From Fulvivirga lutea (GTDB lineage Bacteria; Bacteroidota; Bacteroidia; Cytophagales; Cyclobacteriaceae): 64,000 nucleotides of DNA. The translations under genes and the position numbers were made by a program. Positions 8,704-17,037 of the stretch are shown here, one piece after another (the first letter of the stretch is position 1; the number at the start of each line of letters is the position of its first letter). Location of the stretch: contig NZ_CP070608.1 of the NCBI RefSeq assembly GCF_017068455.1, forward strand, positions 2,647,488 through 2,711,487. The letters are read 5' to 3'. Below the pieces are notes generated by a model. That model had not been told where the DNA came from, did not search any database, and saw nothing but the letters and a program-made list of their open reading frames with translations.

Positions 8704-9640
8704 GAAATTAGGTTTAATCATATTAATGGCAGTTCTCTCAATAGCGAATGTCAATGCACAATCTACTGCCGATATGGTGAGTACGAATACTGCTCTTTAC
8801 ATTGTGGCCGGGTTTGTATTTATTGTTGCGCTTCTTGTGTTAGGTGTTTCGGTGGTTGTGTTACGATTGTTACGAGTAATGGTGCGACAAGAGTTGGAGA
8901 AAAAAGCCACTGAAAAGGGAGTAGAGTTTGTTGAGGAAGAAAGTTGGTGGTCTAAATTTATGCAGAAGGCGAATGATGCTGTTCCTGTTGAAGAGGAAGA
9001 AACAGTATTGTTGGATCATAACTATGATGGCATCAGAGAGTTGGATAATCACTTACCACCGTGGTGGAAATGGATGTTCTACTTATCGATTGTTTTTGCT
9101 GTTGTTTACATGTTAGGCTACCACGTGATCGGAAATATGCCGCTACAGTTGGAAGAGTATAAGGCAGAAGTTTATGCCGCCAATGAAGCAGCAAAAGCCA
9201 GGTTAGCCAATGCGCCAGTAGAAAATGTTGATGCTAATAGTGTAGTGGCAATTACAGATGCCGCATCATTACAAAAAGGAAAGCAGATATACCTTAATAA
9301 CTGTTCACAATGCCATAAAGATTTAGGCGAGGGTGGTATTGGTCCAAATCTTACTGATGATTATTGGCTTCACGGAGGTGATATTTCAAGTGTATTTACC
9401 ACGATACAAAAGGGTGTTCCTGAAAAAGGTATGATCTCTTGGGAACCACTTTTATCACCGACACAAATGCAGAATGTAGCTTCTTATATTCTCACTCTTA
9501 GAGGTACAAACCCTCCTAATGCTAAAGAACCTCAAGGAGAGCTCTTTGTGCCTGAAGTAATTGAAGATGCATTGGATAGTGTGGATACGGAAGAAGTAAA
9601 AGAAGCTGTAGATAGTCTACAAATGGCTTCGAACAATTAA
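8696..9640 (+). CDS. ccoP: cbb3 oxidase cytochrome c subunit CcoP, monoheme type
   Basis: The 314-aa membrane cytochrome has an N-terminal hydrophobic segment, a second helix (about 25-50), a charged loop, a helix near 125-145 preceded by the HLPPWWKWMFYLS signature of CcoP/FixP N domains, and a cytochrome c domain with heme motif C203-S-Q-C206-H207. Only one CXXCH is present, whereas the proteobacterial CcoP has two. A likely Met ligand lies in KGMISWEP. It passes electrons from soluble donors to CcoO and CcoN. It ends with an acidic tail after about residue 285. ccoG starts 1 nt after the stop. Confidence 0.93.
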   Translation: MNKKLGLIILMAVLSIANVNAQSTADMVSTNTALYIVAGFVFIVALLVLGVSVVVLRLLRVMVRQELEKKATEKGVEFVEEESWWSKFMQKANDAVPVEEEETVLLDHNYDGIRELDNHLPPWWKWMFYLSIVFAVVYMLGYHVIGNMPLQLEEYKAEVYAANEAAKARLANAPVENVDANSVVAITDAASLQKGKQIYLNNCSQCHKDLGEGGIGPNLTDDYWLHGGDISSVFTTIQKGVPEKGMISWEPLLSPTQMQNVASYILTLRGTNPPNAKEPQGELFVPEVIEDALDSVDTEEVKEAVDSLQMASNN

Positions 9641-9641
9641 C

Positions 9642-11057
9642 ATGAATCAAAAGGACTTATACCAATTTGACGAAGAATTTAGGGATACCATAGCCACTGT
9701 TGACGAAACAGGTAAAAGGCTATGGATATACCCTAAAAAACCAAAAGGTTATTATCATAACCTTCGAATAGGGGTAACTATTTTTTTATTGGGAATACTG
9801 TTTGCCGGTCCGTTTATAACTATTGGTGGCAGACCACTTCTATTACTCAATATTTTCGAACGTAAATTCGTGATCTTCGGTCAGGCATTTTGGCCTCAGG
9901 ATTTTTTCCTATTAGCACTTTTATTGATCACATTCTTCGTTTTTGTGATTCTCTTTACTGTGGTATTCGGAAGATTATGGTGCGGGTGGGCTTGCCCTCA
10001 AACGCTCTTTATGGAGATGGTATTCCGAAAAATAGAATATTGGATAGAAGGGGATGCGAACCAACAGAGAAAGCTAGATCAAAAGCCATGGGATTTTGAG
10101 AAGGTTAGAAAGAAAGGCCTGAAGCATATTATCTATGCGCTTATTGCCATTTTAATAGCCCACACGGCCATGTCTTACTTAATTGGAATCGACAAGGTAA
10201 TGGAAATCGTTAGTCAGCCACCATCCGAAAACATTGCAGGCTTTACTGGAATGGTAGTGTTTACAGGAATTTTCTACTGGGTTTTTGCTTATTTAAGGGA
10301 GCAAGCTTGTGTAGCTATTTGTCCGTATGGCAGGCTACAAGGTGTTCTGCTGGATAATAAATCCATTGCCGTAATGTACGATTGGCTGCGAGGTGAGCCA
10401 AGAGGGAAGTTGAAAAAAAATGAGCCGGTTGAAGAGAAAGGCGATTGTATTGATTGTAAGTTATGCGTTCATGCCTGTCCAACAGGAATCGACATCAGAA
10501 ATGGTACACAACTGGAATGCGTAAATTGCACCGCCTGTATAGATGCCTGTGACGAAGTGATGGTGAAAGTAAATAAGCCTAAAGGACTTATTCGTTATGC
10601 CTCGCACGAATCTATAAGTACAGGATCCAAATCGTTATTCAATACGCGTGTAAAAGCATATTCTGTGGTTCTTTTAATACTCGTTAGCATTTTACTCTCT
10701 GCTTTAATGATGCGTTCAGATATTGAAACCACTATATTGAAAGTGCCTGGTCAGTTATACCAAAAGACAGAAAAAGGAACCATCACTAACCTTTACAACA
10801 TTCAATTTGTGAATAAGACTTTCGAGGACATGAAAATTGATTTGAAAGTGATAGATCAGGAGGAAGCGAGTATTATTAAAGTAGGTGAGGCAGATCAGTT
10901 ACTTGAGGCCAACAGCTTAAGTGAAGGCGTTTATTTTATAGAAATTCCAGCGGATAAAATTACATCGGCTCGAATGAAACTGACCGTTGGTGTCTATGTT
11001 AATGGGGAGCTTGAAGAAACAGTAAAGACAAAATTTTTAGGGCCAATAAACAATTAA
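9642..11057 (+). CDS. ccoG: Membrane ferredoxin-like cbb3 assembly factor CcoG
   Basis: The 471-aa protein has about five membrane helices, the N-terminal CGWACPQT motif (RdxA/FixG type) and two [4Fe-4S] cysteine runs, CIDCKLCVHACP and CVNCTACIDACD. A C-terminal IgFixG-like extracytoplasmic domain follows (about 370-471). CcoG is reported to reduce Cu2+ for delivery to the oxidase. Gene order, length and motifs agree. It is tightly packed between ccoP (1 nt) and ccoH (4 nt). Confidence 0.95.
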   Translation: MNQKDLYQFDEEFRDTIATVDETGKRLWIYPKKPKGYYHNLRIGVTIFLLGILFAGPFITIGGRPLLLLNIFERKFVIFGQAFWPQDFFLLALLLITFFVFVILFTVVFGRLWCGWACPQTLFMEMVFRKIEYWIEGDANQQRKLDQKPWDFEKVRKKGLKHIIYALIAILIAHTAMSYLIGIDKVMEIVSQPPSENIAGFTGMVVFTGIFYWVFAYLREQACVAICPYGRLQGVLLDNKSIAVMYDWLRGEPRGKLKKNEPVEEKGDCIDCKLCVHACPTGIDIRNGTQLECVNCTACIDACDEVMVKVNKPKGLIRYASHESISTGSKSLFNTRVKAYSVVLLILVSILLSALMMRSDIETTILKVPGQLYQKTEKGTITNLYNIQFVNKTFEDMKIDLKVIDQEEASIIKVGEADQLLEANSLSEGVYFIEIPADKITSARMKLTVGVYVNGELEETVKTKFLGPINN

Positions 11058-11061
11058 AGCC

Positions 11062-11487
11062 ATGAATTGGGGAACAAAAATAGTTATTGCATTTATCTCA
11101 TTTGCGGGAGTTATTATCACCATGGTGGTGATAAGTATGAAACAAGATATTAGCCTTGTTGCTACTGATTATTACAAGCAGGAGCTTGCTTATCAGGATC
11201 AGATAGATAAACAAACCCATGCCTTAGAGCTTGGTGATCATATTACATTTGAATTTGATGCTAGAGATCATAAGTTCTTCATTAACAGTGACTTAAATAC
11301 TAAAGGTGAAGTTCATTTCTATCGTCCATCAGACGCAAAAAAAGATAGGGTAGTGCCGTTTGAAATAGCAGCAGGAACCAAACAATTTATTAGTACAAAA
11401 GGTATGGACTTAGGTCTATGGAAAGTAAAGCTCTCCTGGTCAGAAGGTGAAAAAGAAGCTTACATCGAAAAGACCATTATCATCTAA
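11062..11487 (+). CDS. ccoH: FixH/CcoH family cbb3 assembly protein
   Basis: The 141-aa protein has a single N-terminal membrane anchor (IVIAFISFAGVIITMVVI), the family stretch SLVATDYYKQELAYQDQI, and then a small beta-rich extracytoplasmic domain. FixH/CcoH associates with and stabilises the oxidase. It sits between ccoG and the TauE/SafE-like gene with 2-4 nt gaps, so it is certainly in the operon. Confidence 0.92.
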   Translation: MNWGTKIVIAFISFAGVIITMVVISMKQDISLVATDYYKQELAYQDQIDKQTHALELGDHITFEFDARDHKFFINSDLNTKGEVHFYRPSDAKKDRVVPFEIAAGTKQFISTKGMDLGLWKVKLSWSEGEKEAYIEKTIII

Positions 11488-11489
11488 TA

Positions 11490-12188
11490 ATGATTGGTTA
11501 TCTCATTATCGGACTAACCATTGGCCTGTTTGGTGGATTCCACTGTATCGCGATGTGTGGACCCGTGGCTGCTTTCCTCCATTCCAAAAGTGGTACTAAA
11601 TTATCCATGCTACTCTACAATGCAGGTAGGTTAATTACCTATGTGTTTTTGGGAGTTGTTGTGGGATTTGTTGGAGTAGGAATTCAATTTGCAGATTGGC
11701 AAAGTGCAGTGTCTGTCATTTCTGGAGTTGCCTTACTTTTAATGATCATCGTACCAAAGCTTGCTAACAGACTTTCGGGTTGGTCATCAGCCAATTTTGT
11801 GGTTTCTAAATTTAGGACTAAACTTTTGTCAATCAATCGAACAAAAAACTCTTTCACTTACTTAATTCTTGGTGTAATCAATGGACTTCTGCCATGCGGA
11901 CTGGTTTATATGGCGCTCATAGCCTCGCTGAATGGTGGAGGCATGCTGGAGTCAATTTTGGTGATGACTGGTTTTGGTTTAGGTACATGGCCATTAATGT
12001 CGGTAGTGATGCTGGGAAGTGGATTTTTAAACAAACAAATTTTATTTAAGAGATTAGTGCCGTCACTTTCAATAATTGTGGGTATACTATTAATAGTAAG
12101 AGGGTTGTCGTTAGATATTCCTTACGTGAGCCCGGTTTTAGCACAATTAGGTTGGGATGCCGGTATCACAACATGTACTACACCATAA
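11490..12188 (+). CDS. TauE/SafE (DsbD-like) membrane protein of the cbb3 operon
   Basis: The 232-aa, roughly six-helix membrane protein opens with GLFGGFHCIAMCGPVAAFLH, the Cys-xxx-Cys signature of the UreH/DsbD_2 family often labelled sulfite exporter TauE/SafE. A second conserved GLLPCGLVYMAL repeat lies near residue 130, as in two-fold pseudo-symmetric DsbD-type transporters. Members next to ccoGH are thought to handle copper or thiol electrons for oxidase assembly. That role is inferred from context only. It starts 2 nt after the ccoH stop. Confidence 0.8.
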   Translation: MIGYLIIGLTIGLFGGFHCIAMCGPVAAFLHSKSGTKLSMLLYNAGRLITYVFLGVVVGFVGVGIQFADWQSAVSVISGVALLLMIIVPKLANRLSGWSSANFVVSKFRTKLLSINRTKNSFTYLILGVINGLLPCGLVYMALIASLNGGGMLESILVMTGFGLGTWPLMSVVMLGSGFLNKQILFKRLVPSLSIIVGILLIVRGLSLDIPYVSPVLAQLGWDAGITTCTTP

Positions 12189-12214
12189 TTAGAATCTTAT
12201 AAAATCATTTTAAA

Positions 12215-13498
12215 ATGAGTTCATTAATAATTGTTAGTAGCAAAGAAGCTATAGATCATATACAGTCAAATCAAAACGTTTACATACAAGGAGCAGCTAT
12301 GACTCCTAATCGTTTGATTGATGAACTATGCAATAACTATGAGTCGCTGGAAAATGTGAATCTGGTTCATATGCATACGGAAGGTGATGCATTGTATACC
12401 CAAGAGCCGTATAGAGGCTCTTTTAAAACAGTAAGTTGTTTTGTGGGTGCCAATGTTCGTAAAGCCATAAACACAGGCTTTGGTGATTATATTCCCATTT
12501 TTTTAAGTGAAATCCATCAATTATTTAGGCGTAATATCATCCCCTTAGATGTTGCGCTTATTCAGGTATCACCACCCGATCAGCATGGATTTTGTTCGTT
12601 AGGAACGTCAATTGATGTTACTATTCCCGCCATTGAAACTGCCGGAATTGTTATCGCCCAGATTAACAAGCACGTTCCTCGTACCCATGGAGATGGTATA
12701 ATTCATATCAGCAAAATTGATTACGCAGTAGAAGTTGATGAGCCGCTTCATTGCTCAACATTGCATCCGCCATCTGAAATTGAAAATAAGATTGGGCATC
12801 ATGTATCTACATTGGTAGAAGATGGAGCAACCTTGCAAATGGGTATAGGAGGTATACCCAATGTGGTTTTGGCCAATTTAGTTAACCATAAAGATCTGGG
12901 CATCCACACAGAAATGTTTTCCGATGGTATTTTAAAACTCGTAGAAGCTGGAGTATTAACTGGCGCTAAAAAAGCAGTGAAGCCGGGTAAAATAGTAAGT
13001 TGCTTTGCTGTGGGGTCTCAGAAGTTGTATGACTTTATGGATAACAACCCTATGGTACACTTAAAAGAGGCTGCTTATACAAACGATACAGCCGTGATTC
13101 GTAGAAATCCAAAGGTTACCGCTATTAATAGTGCCATTGAAATTGACATAACAGGTCAGGTTTGTGCTGATACTATTGGGATGTATCAATACTCAGGGGT
13201 AGGCGGGCAAATGGATTTTATTCGCGGTGCGTCACTTTCAGAGGGTGGCAAGGCTATTATAGCAATGCCTTCAATAACAAGTAAAGGGCTTAGTAAAATA
13301 GTTCCTGCTCTCAAAGAGGGAGCCGGTGTTACAACCACGAGAGCGCACGTTCACTACATTGCTACAGAGCATGGAGTGGTAGACCTTTATGGCAAGAGTT
13401 TGAAGCAGCGTGCAAGGGCTTTAATATCTATAGCCCATCCGGATCATCGAGAATATTTAGAAGAAAAAGCTTTTGAAAGATTCCAAATACCCGTGTAA
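12215..13498 (+). CDS. Acetyl-CoA hydrolase / acetate (4-hydroxybutyrate) CoA-transferase
   Basis: The 427-aa class I CoA-transferase family protein has the glycine-rich QMGIGGIPNVV loop (CoA binding) and the catalytic glutamate in SAIEID (E309). It also has the C-terminal GAGVTTTRAHVHYIATEHGVVDLYGKSL signature seen in two adjacent parts. It would move CoA between acetate or butyrate-type acids and acyl-CoAs, or hydrolyse acetyl-CoA; the substrate cannot be read from the sequence. It lies 26 bp behind the TauE/SafE gene with no terminator between, and a strong hairpin follows it. It is therefore probably the last gene of the oxidase operon. Confidence 0.87.
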   Translation: MSSLIIVSSKEAIDHIQSNQNVYIQGAAMTPNRLIDELCNNYESLENVNLVHMHTEGDALYTQEPYRGSFKTVSCFVGANVRKAINTGFGDYIPIFLSEIHQLFRRNIIPLDVALIQVSPPDQHGFCSLGTSIDVTIPAIETAGIVIAQINKHVPRTHGDGIIHISKIDYAVEVDEPLHCSTLHPPSEIENKIGHHVSTLVEDGATLQMGIGGIPNVVLANLVNHKDLGIHTEMFSDGILKLVEAGVLTGAKKAVKPGKIVSCFAVGSQKLYDFMDNNPMVHLKEAAYTNDTAVIRRNPKVTAINSAIEIDITGQVCADTIGMYQYSGVGGQMDFIRGASLSEGGKAIIAMPSITSKGLSKIVPALKEGAGVTTTRAHVHYIATEHGVVDLYGKSLKQRARALISIAHPDHREYLEEKAFERFQIPV

Positions 13499-13522
13499 AT
13501 TATTTATTAGCTAGGATAAACT

Positions 13523-13559
13523 AAAAAACGCCCATTTTAATTCAAAATGGGCGTTTTTT
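13523..13559 (+). terminator. Strong intrinsic terminator ending the cbb3 operon
   Basis: A 16-bp perfect stem, AAAAAACGCCCATTTT (13523-13538) with its complement at 13544-13559, encloses a 5-nt loop (AATTC). The 3' arm ends in six T. It is symmetric enough to work on either strand. Confidence 0.95.
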
Positions 13560-13617
13560 ATTACTTTTTATTGGAGCCTGCTTCAAGGTTTTAGTATATC
13601 GAAAGTCATATTTAATC

Positions 13618-13631
13618 CTGACTTCTGTCAT
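13618..13631 (+). promoter_or_regulatory. FNR/FixK-type operator upstream of yceI-porin
   Basis: CTGACTTCTGTCAT carries TGAC-N4-GTCA. The -7 candidate TAATATTG (13654-13661) ends exactly 36.5 bp from the operator centre, as at ccoI and hemN. A leader of about 20-25 nt would remain before the ATG at 13686. Confidence 0.75.
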
Positions 13632-13685
13632 TAATAGCCTGCTCATTGACTCATAATATTGTATCGACAAAAAAGATAAAAAGTC

Positions 13686-14252
13686 ATGAAAACGAAGGCA
13701 ATGTTACTCTTGATATTTATTGGAACCCTGTCATCCGCAGGAGCCCAAAGTTATAAGTTAGACAACACATCCAGTTCTCTGGAAGTGCTTGGTACTTCAA
13801 CTTTACACGATTGGGAAATCACTGCAGAAGAGCTCAATGGCACGGCACAATTATCAAGCAAAGATGATGTCTACTCCATCAACTCACTAAACTTTCAGGT
13901 AAAAGTTGAAAGCTTGAAAAGTGGCAAGAGTTCGATGGATAATAACACTTATGAGGCGCTTAATAGTGACGATTACCCCACTATTGATTACAAGCTGAAT
14001 GAAGTGGTGTCGGTCTCTAACAACGGAAACAAGTATGATCTTAAAACAAAAGGCGCTTTAACAATTGCCGGAACAACCAAGGTGATAACAATTCCTGTAA
14101 AGGCTGAAATTAATGAGAATAATATGGTATGCACAGGAGAAGTCACATTTAAAATGACAGACTTCAACGTTGATCCACCAACAGCTTTACTGGGTACAGT
14201 AAAAACAGGCGATCAGATTACCATAAAATTTAAAACCGAGTTTAAAAATTAA
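13686..14252 (+). CDS. Periplasmic YceI-family lipid-binding protein
   Basis: The 188-aa precursor has a Sec signal (cleavage near SSAGAQ-S) and the YceI lipocalin-like barrel. Landmarks are TSTLHDWEITAEEL near the N-terminus, the mid-domain SDDYPTIDYKL, the TIAGTTKVITIPV repeat, and DFNVDPPTALLGTVKTGDQI at the end. YceI proteins bind polyisoprenoids or quinone-like lipids. It heads a two-gene unit with the porin-like gene (22 nt gap) under an FNR-type box. A paralogue under a similar box lies at 17011. Confidence 0.9.
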   Translation: MKTKAMLLLIFIGTLSSAGAQSYKLDNTSSSLEVLGTSTLHDWEITAEELNGTAQLSSKDDVYSINSLNFQVKVESLKSGKSSMDNNTYEALNSDDYPTIDYKLNEVVSVSNNGNKYDLKTKGALTIAGTTKVITIPVKAEINENNMVCTGEVTFKMTDFNVDPPTALLGTVKTGDQITIKFKTEFKN

Positions 14253-14274
14253 TCAATCTTAAAATACCAAAACA

Positions 14275-15549
14275 ATGAAAAATTCAATAAAAGCAACACT
14301 ATTAGTCGGACTATTGGGCATTGCCACAATAGGTACTGCGCAGGTTAACAGAGCCCTGCAATACGATCGACTTCCCGGACAAGCCGGAGTAAATGTTTAC
14401 GAAACTTCTAAAGAAGATACAATTGGCTATGATGGCTTCAAAGTAAGAGTAGGAGGTGACTTTGCCATGCAATTTCAATCAATCACTCAAGGTAATGATG
14501 CAGGTAACTTGGCCAAATTAGGTCAGGACTTTAATCTACCAACTGCTAACTTAAACATAGATGTTCAGTTAGAAGATGGTGTTAAAATGCACTTGAGAAC
14601 TTACCTGTCTTCTAGACACCACGAAGAAGCCTGGGTAAAAGGTGGACACATCCAAATTGATAAAATGGACTTTGTTAAACCTGGTTTTATGTCAGGGTTC
14701 ATGGAAATAGCAACCATTAGAATTGGATTGGATGAATTCAACTATGGTGATGCTCATTTTAGAAGAACAGATAACGCAAGGGCAATTTACAACCCTTTTG
14801 TAGCAAACTACATAATGGATGCATTCTCTACAGAGGCATTTGGTGAGTTAACATTGCAAAAAAACGGAATGTTAGCAGTATTAGGTGTAACCAACGGTAA
14901 GCTAAATCAGAACGTGGTCGTAAACGACAACAGTGATAATAAGCCATCTTTCTTCGGTAAGTTGGGTATTGATAAGCAGCTAGATGATGATAAAAGAGTT
15001 AGATTAACAGGTTCTTGGTACTTGAATAAAGGTACTACCACAGGTACTTGGTTATACGGTGGTGATAGAGCAGGAGCTAGATACTACGGTGTATTACATA
15101 CACAACAAGAAGTTGCTGACAGAGCTGTAAGCGATTTTGAGCCAAGATTAAACGCCCGATTTACAGAGGTTACAGCCATTCAAATTAACCCATTCGTTCA
15201 ACTTGGAGGCTTAGAGTTCTTCGGAATCTATGAAGTAGCTTCTGGAAGTGCTGATGGTAATGACGGTTCTTTCACACAAATTGCTGCTGAAGCACTGTAT
15301 AGATTTGGAGGTAACGACCAATTCTATGCAGGTGGTAGATACAACACTGTGAAGGGAGCTAGAGTTGACGGTGCACCGGATCAGGAAATAAGCAGAATAA
15401 ACTTAGGCGGAGGCTGGTTTATGACAAACAACGTAATTGTTAAGCTAGAGTATGTGAGTCAAAAGTATGACGGTGACGGGTTCACTGGTACTAAATACCA
15501 AGGAGCTAGCTTCGAAGGTGTAAACATTGAAGCAGCCATTAGCTTCTAA
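14275..15549 (+). CDS. Outer-membrane beta-barrel (porin-like) protein
   Basis: The 424-aa precursor has a signal peptide (cut near IGTAQ-V), then many alternating amphipathic strands, and ends in phenylalanine (INIEAAISF-type terminus, here NIEAAISF), as usual for outer-membrane barrels. The early region LPGQAGVNVYE and the paired FGKLGI / LGGGWF strands suggest a phosphate-selective or general porin fold, but I cannot name a substrate. It is co-transcribed with yceI and closed by a hairpin 21 bp downstream. Confidence 0.75.
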   Translation: MKNSIKATLLVGLLGIATIGTAQVNRALQYDRLPGQAGVNVYETSKEDTIGYDGFKVRVGGDFAMQFQSITQGNDAGNLAKLGQDFNLPTANLNIDVQLEDGVKMHLRTYLSSRHHEEAWVKGGHIQIDKMDFVKPGFMSGFMEIATIRIGLDEFNYGDAHFRRTDNARAIYNPFVANYIMDAFSTEAFGELTLQKNGMLAVLGVTNGKLNQNVVVNDNSDNKPSFFGKLGIDKQLDDDKRVRLTGSWYLNKGTTTGTWLYGGDRAGARYYGVLHTQQEVADRAVSDFEPRLNARFTEVTAIQINPFVQLGGLEFFGIYEVASGSADGNDGSFTQIAAEALYRFGGNDQFYAGGRYNTVKGARVDGAPDQEISRINLGGGWFMTNNVIVKLEYVSQKYDGDGFTGTKYQGASFEGVNIEAAISF

Positions 15550-15570
15550 AACCGATTAATTTTAAACTAG

Positions 15571-15596
15571 AAAAGGGGGCATTGCCCCTTTTTTTT
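15571..15596 (+). terminator. Intrinsic terminator after the porin gene
   Basis: An 8-bp stem AAAAGGGG / CCCCTTTT (15571-15578 and 15585-15592) with a 6-nt loop continues into a run of T ending at 15596. Confidence 0.9.
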
Positions 15597-15613
15597 ATGG
15601 CCAGTTATATTTA

Positions 15614-15627
15614 TTGACAATAATCAG
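15614..15627 (+). promoter_or_regulatory. FNR/FixK-type operator upstream of the tonB-like gene
   Basis: TTGACAATAATCAG matches TTGAC-N4-ATCAG, close to the textbook FNR/FixK half-sites. The -7 candidate TAACTTTT (15651-15658) lies about 37.5 bp from the operator centre. Confidence 0.7.
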
Positions 15628-15688
15628 AACAGAGCCTAATAGGAGTCATCTAACTTTTAAGGTAAAAAAGGGAAATTCATAGTAAAAC

Positions 15689-15695
15689 AAGGAGG
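15689..15695 (+). promoter_or_regulatory. Strong Shine-Dalgarno sequence for the tonB-like gene
   Basis: AAGGAGG lies 5 nt before the ATG at 15701. Such a complete site is unusual for Bacteroidota and for this window, and it fixes the start. Confidence 0.75.
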
Positions 15696-15700
15696 TTATT

Positions 15701-16507
15701 ATGGGACTTCATAGAGATTACTTCGATAGACAAGCAGATTTCAGGATTCTGCATAAAAAAGAGCCAAAGCAAAAACTAGTTAGGCTTTATGATCAGGCTA
15801 AAATATTTAATGACCTGTTTGAAATAAAGCAGGCAAAAAAGAAACAATACGAAAGCTTAAGAGGCTTACTCTTTAATATCGGCCTCTTTTTAAGTTTAAC
15901 TATTGTTACCCTAATCATTAACTGGAAATTCTATGATACAGGCAAACTGGTTGACCTAACAGCCAATGCGATTTATGAAGATGAGTTATTTGAAGTGCCG
16001 CCTACAGAACAAACACCTCCAGAGCCAATTAAAGTGTTGAAACAACCCAATATTATTGAGGTGCCAGATGAAGAAACCATTAAGGAAGAGATAAAAATTG
16101 ATTTGGATATAAGCATAGATGAAGACACTGAATTTGAAGCAATAGATATTATAGCAAGCGAAGAACCTATGGAAGAAGTAGCAGATGAAGTATTTACTAT
16201 TGTTGAAAATCAACCAGTACCTAATGGAGGCCTCGCAAGTTTTTACAGCTATATCAATAACAATATAAAATACCCTGCAGCAGCCAGAAGATCTAATGTA
16301 CAAGGTAAGGTCTTCGTGCAGTTTGTTGTTAACAAAGACGGCCGTTTAACTGACCTTGAAGTAATAAAAGGTATAGGCATGGGTTGTGATGAAGAAGCTC
16401 TTAGGGTAATTGCAAATGCTGATCCCTGGATCCCAGGTAAACAGAGAGGTAAACCTGTACGAGTTAAAATGGTTATCCCTATACAATTTGTTTTAAATCA
16501 GCAATAA
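15701..16507 (+). CDS. TonB-family energy transducer
   Basis: The 268-aa protein has an unusually long cytoplasmic N-terminus (about 53 residues, basic), one membrane helix (about 54-75), and an acidic, proline-containing periplasmic linker (about 85-170, many Glu/Asp/Ile rather than the usual Pro-Lys). The C-terminal TonB domain has YPAAARRSNVQGKVFVQFVV, LEVIKGIG and the terminal VKMVIPIQFVL. It would couple proton-motive force to outer-membrane receptors. An FNR-type operator suggests extra synthesis when O2 is low. The next gene begins 20 bp downstream. Confidence 0.88.
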   Translation: MGLHRDYFDRQADFRILHKKEPKQKLVRLYDQAKIFNDLFEIKQAKKKQYESLRGLLFNIGLFLSLTIVTLIINWKFYDTGKLVDLTANAIYEDELFEVPPTEQTPPEPIKVLKQPNIIEVPDEETIKEEIKIDLDISIDEDTEFEAIDIIASEEPMEEVADEVFTIVENQPVPNGGLASFYSYINNNIKYPAAARRSNVQGKVFVQFVVNKDGRLTDLEVIKGIGMGCDEEALRVIANADPWIPGKQRGKPVRVKMVIPIQFVLNQQ

Positions 16508-16527
16508 AGCCTATCTTGTTGAGGCGA

Positions 16528-17037
16528 ATGCAAAACTTATCAGATAAAGTACGAGAATTCAATAAGGTAAAGGGATTTTTCACAAGAGATGAAAAGGTTC
16601 TAAGTTATTTTAAAGAACACTTTAATTCCAATTCAATATCAGATGTTTTAATAAAACTGAATGAATGTGGAAATCACTTTCATCACCAATTAAACCTTTC
16701 AGCATTAAGCGATTTTATTTTAAAACTTAACCTAGACAAACTCTTAAAAAGCGGAGACCCTACTGCAGTTCAAAAAATCTGTGAGTTTGATAACTCCAGC
16801 CTAATTATTTGTGACGTAGCGTCCAGATATTGCAATTGGCACAACCCTGATGCATATGCCATCTGCGATAGTATTACTTTGGAACTGTTATATAAAAAAA
16901 GAGCCACCGAGCTCAAAGAATTCGATTATCAAACATTTCTGATTGATGTAAATAAATGGAGAAAAGAGATGAAGCTCGATGAGTTTAATTACAGAGAGTT
17001 GTATAAATTTCTATGGCTGTTCAATTCTGGTTTGTAA
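16528..17037 (+). CDS. Uncharacterised protein in the tonB unit
   Basis: I do not recognise the family. From ATG 16528 the product is 169 aa (an upstream in-frame TTG 16516 would add four residues). It has no signal peptide or membrane helix and looks all-alpha, with several Cys/His (NECGNHFHH, SRYCNWHNPDAY). The phrase YCNWHNPDAYAICDS recalls a motif in scattered hypothetical proteins, but I cannot assign a function. It sits 20 bp behind the tonB-like gene, presumably co-transcribed. Its 3' end overlaps the convergent second yceI by 27 bp. Confidence 0.65.
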   Translation: MQNLSDKVREFNKVKGFFTRDEKVLSYFKEHFNSNSISDVLIKLNECGNHFHHQLNLSALSDFILKLNLDKLLKSGDPTAVQKICEFDNSSLIICDVASRYCNWHNPDAYAICDSITLELLYKKRATELKEFDYQTFLIDVNKWRKEMKLDEFNYRELYKFLWLFNSGL

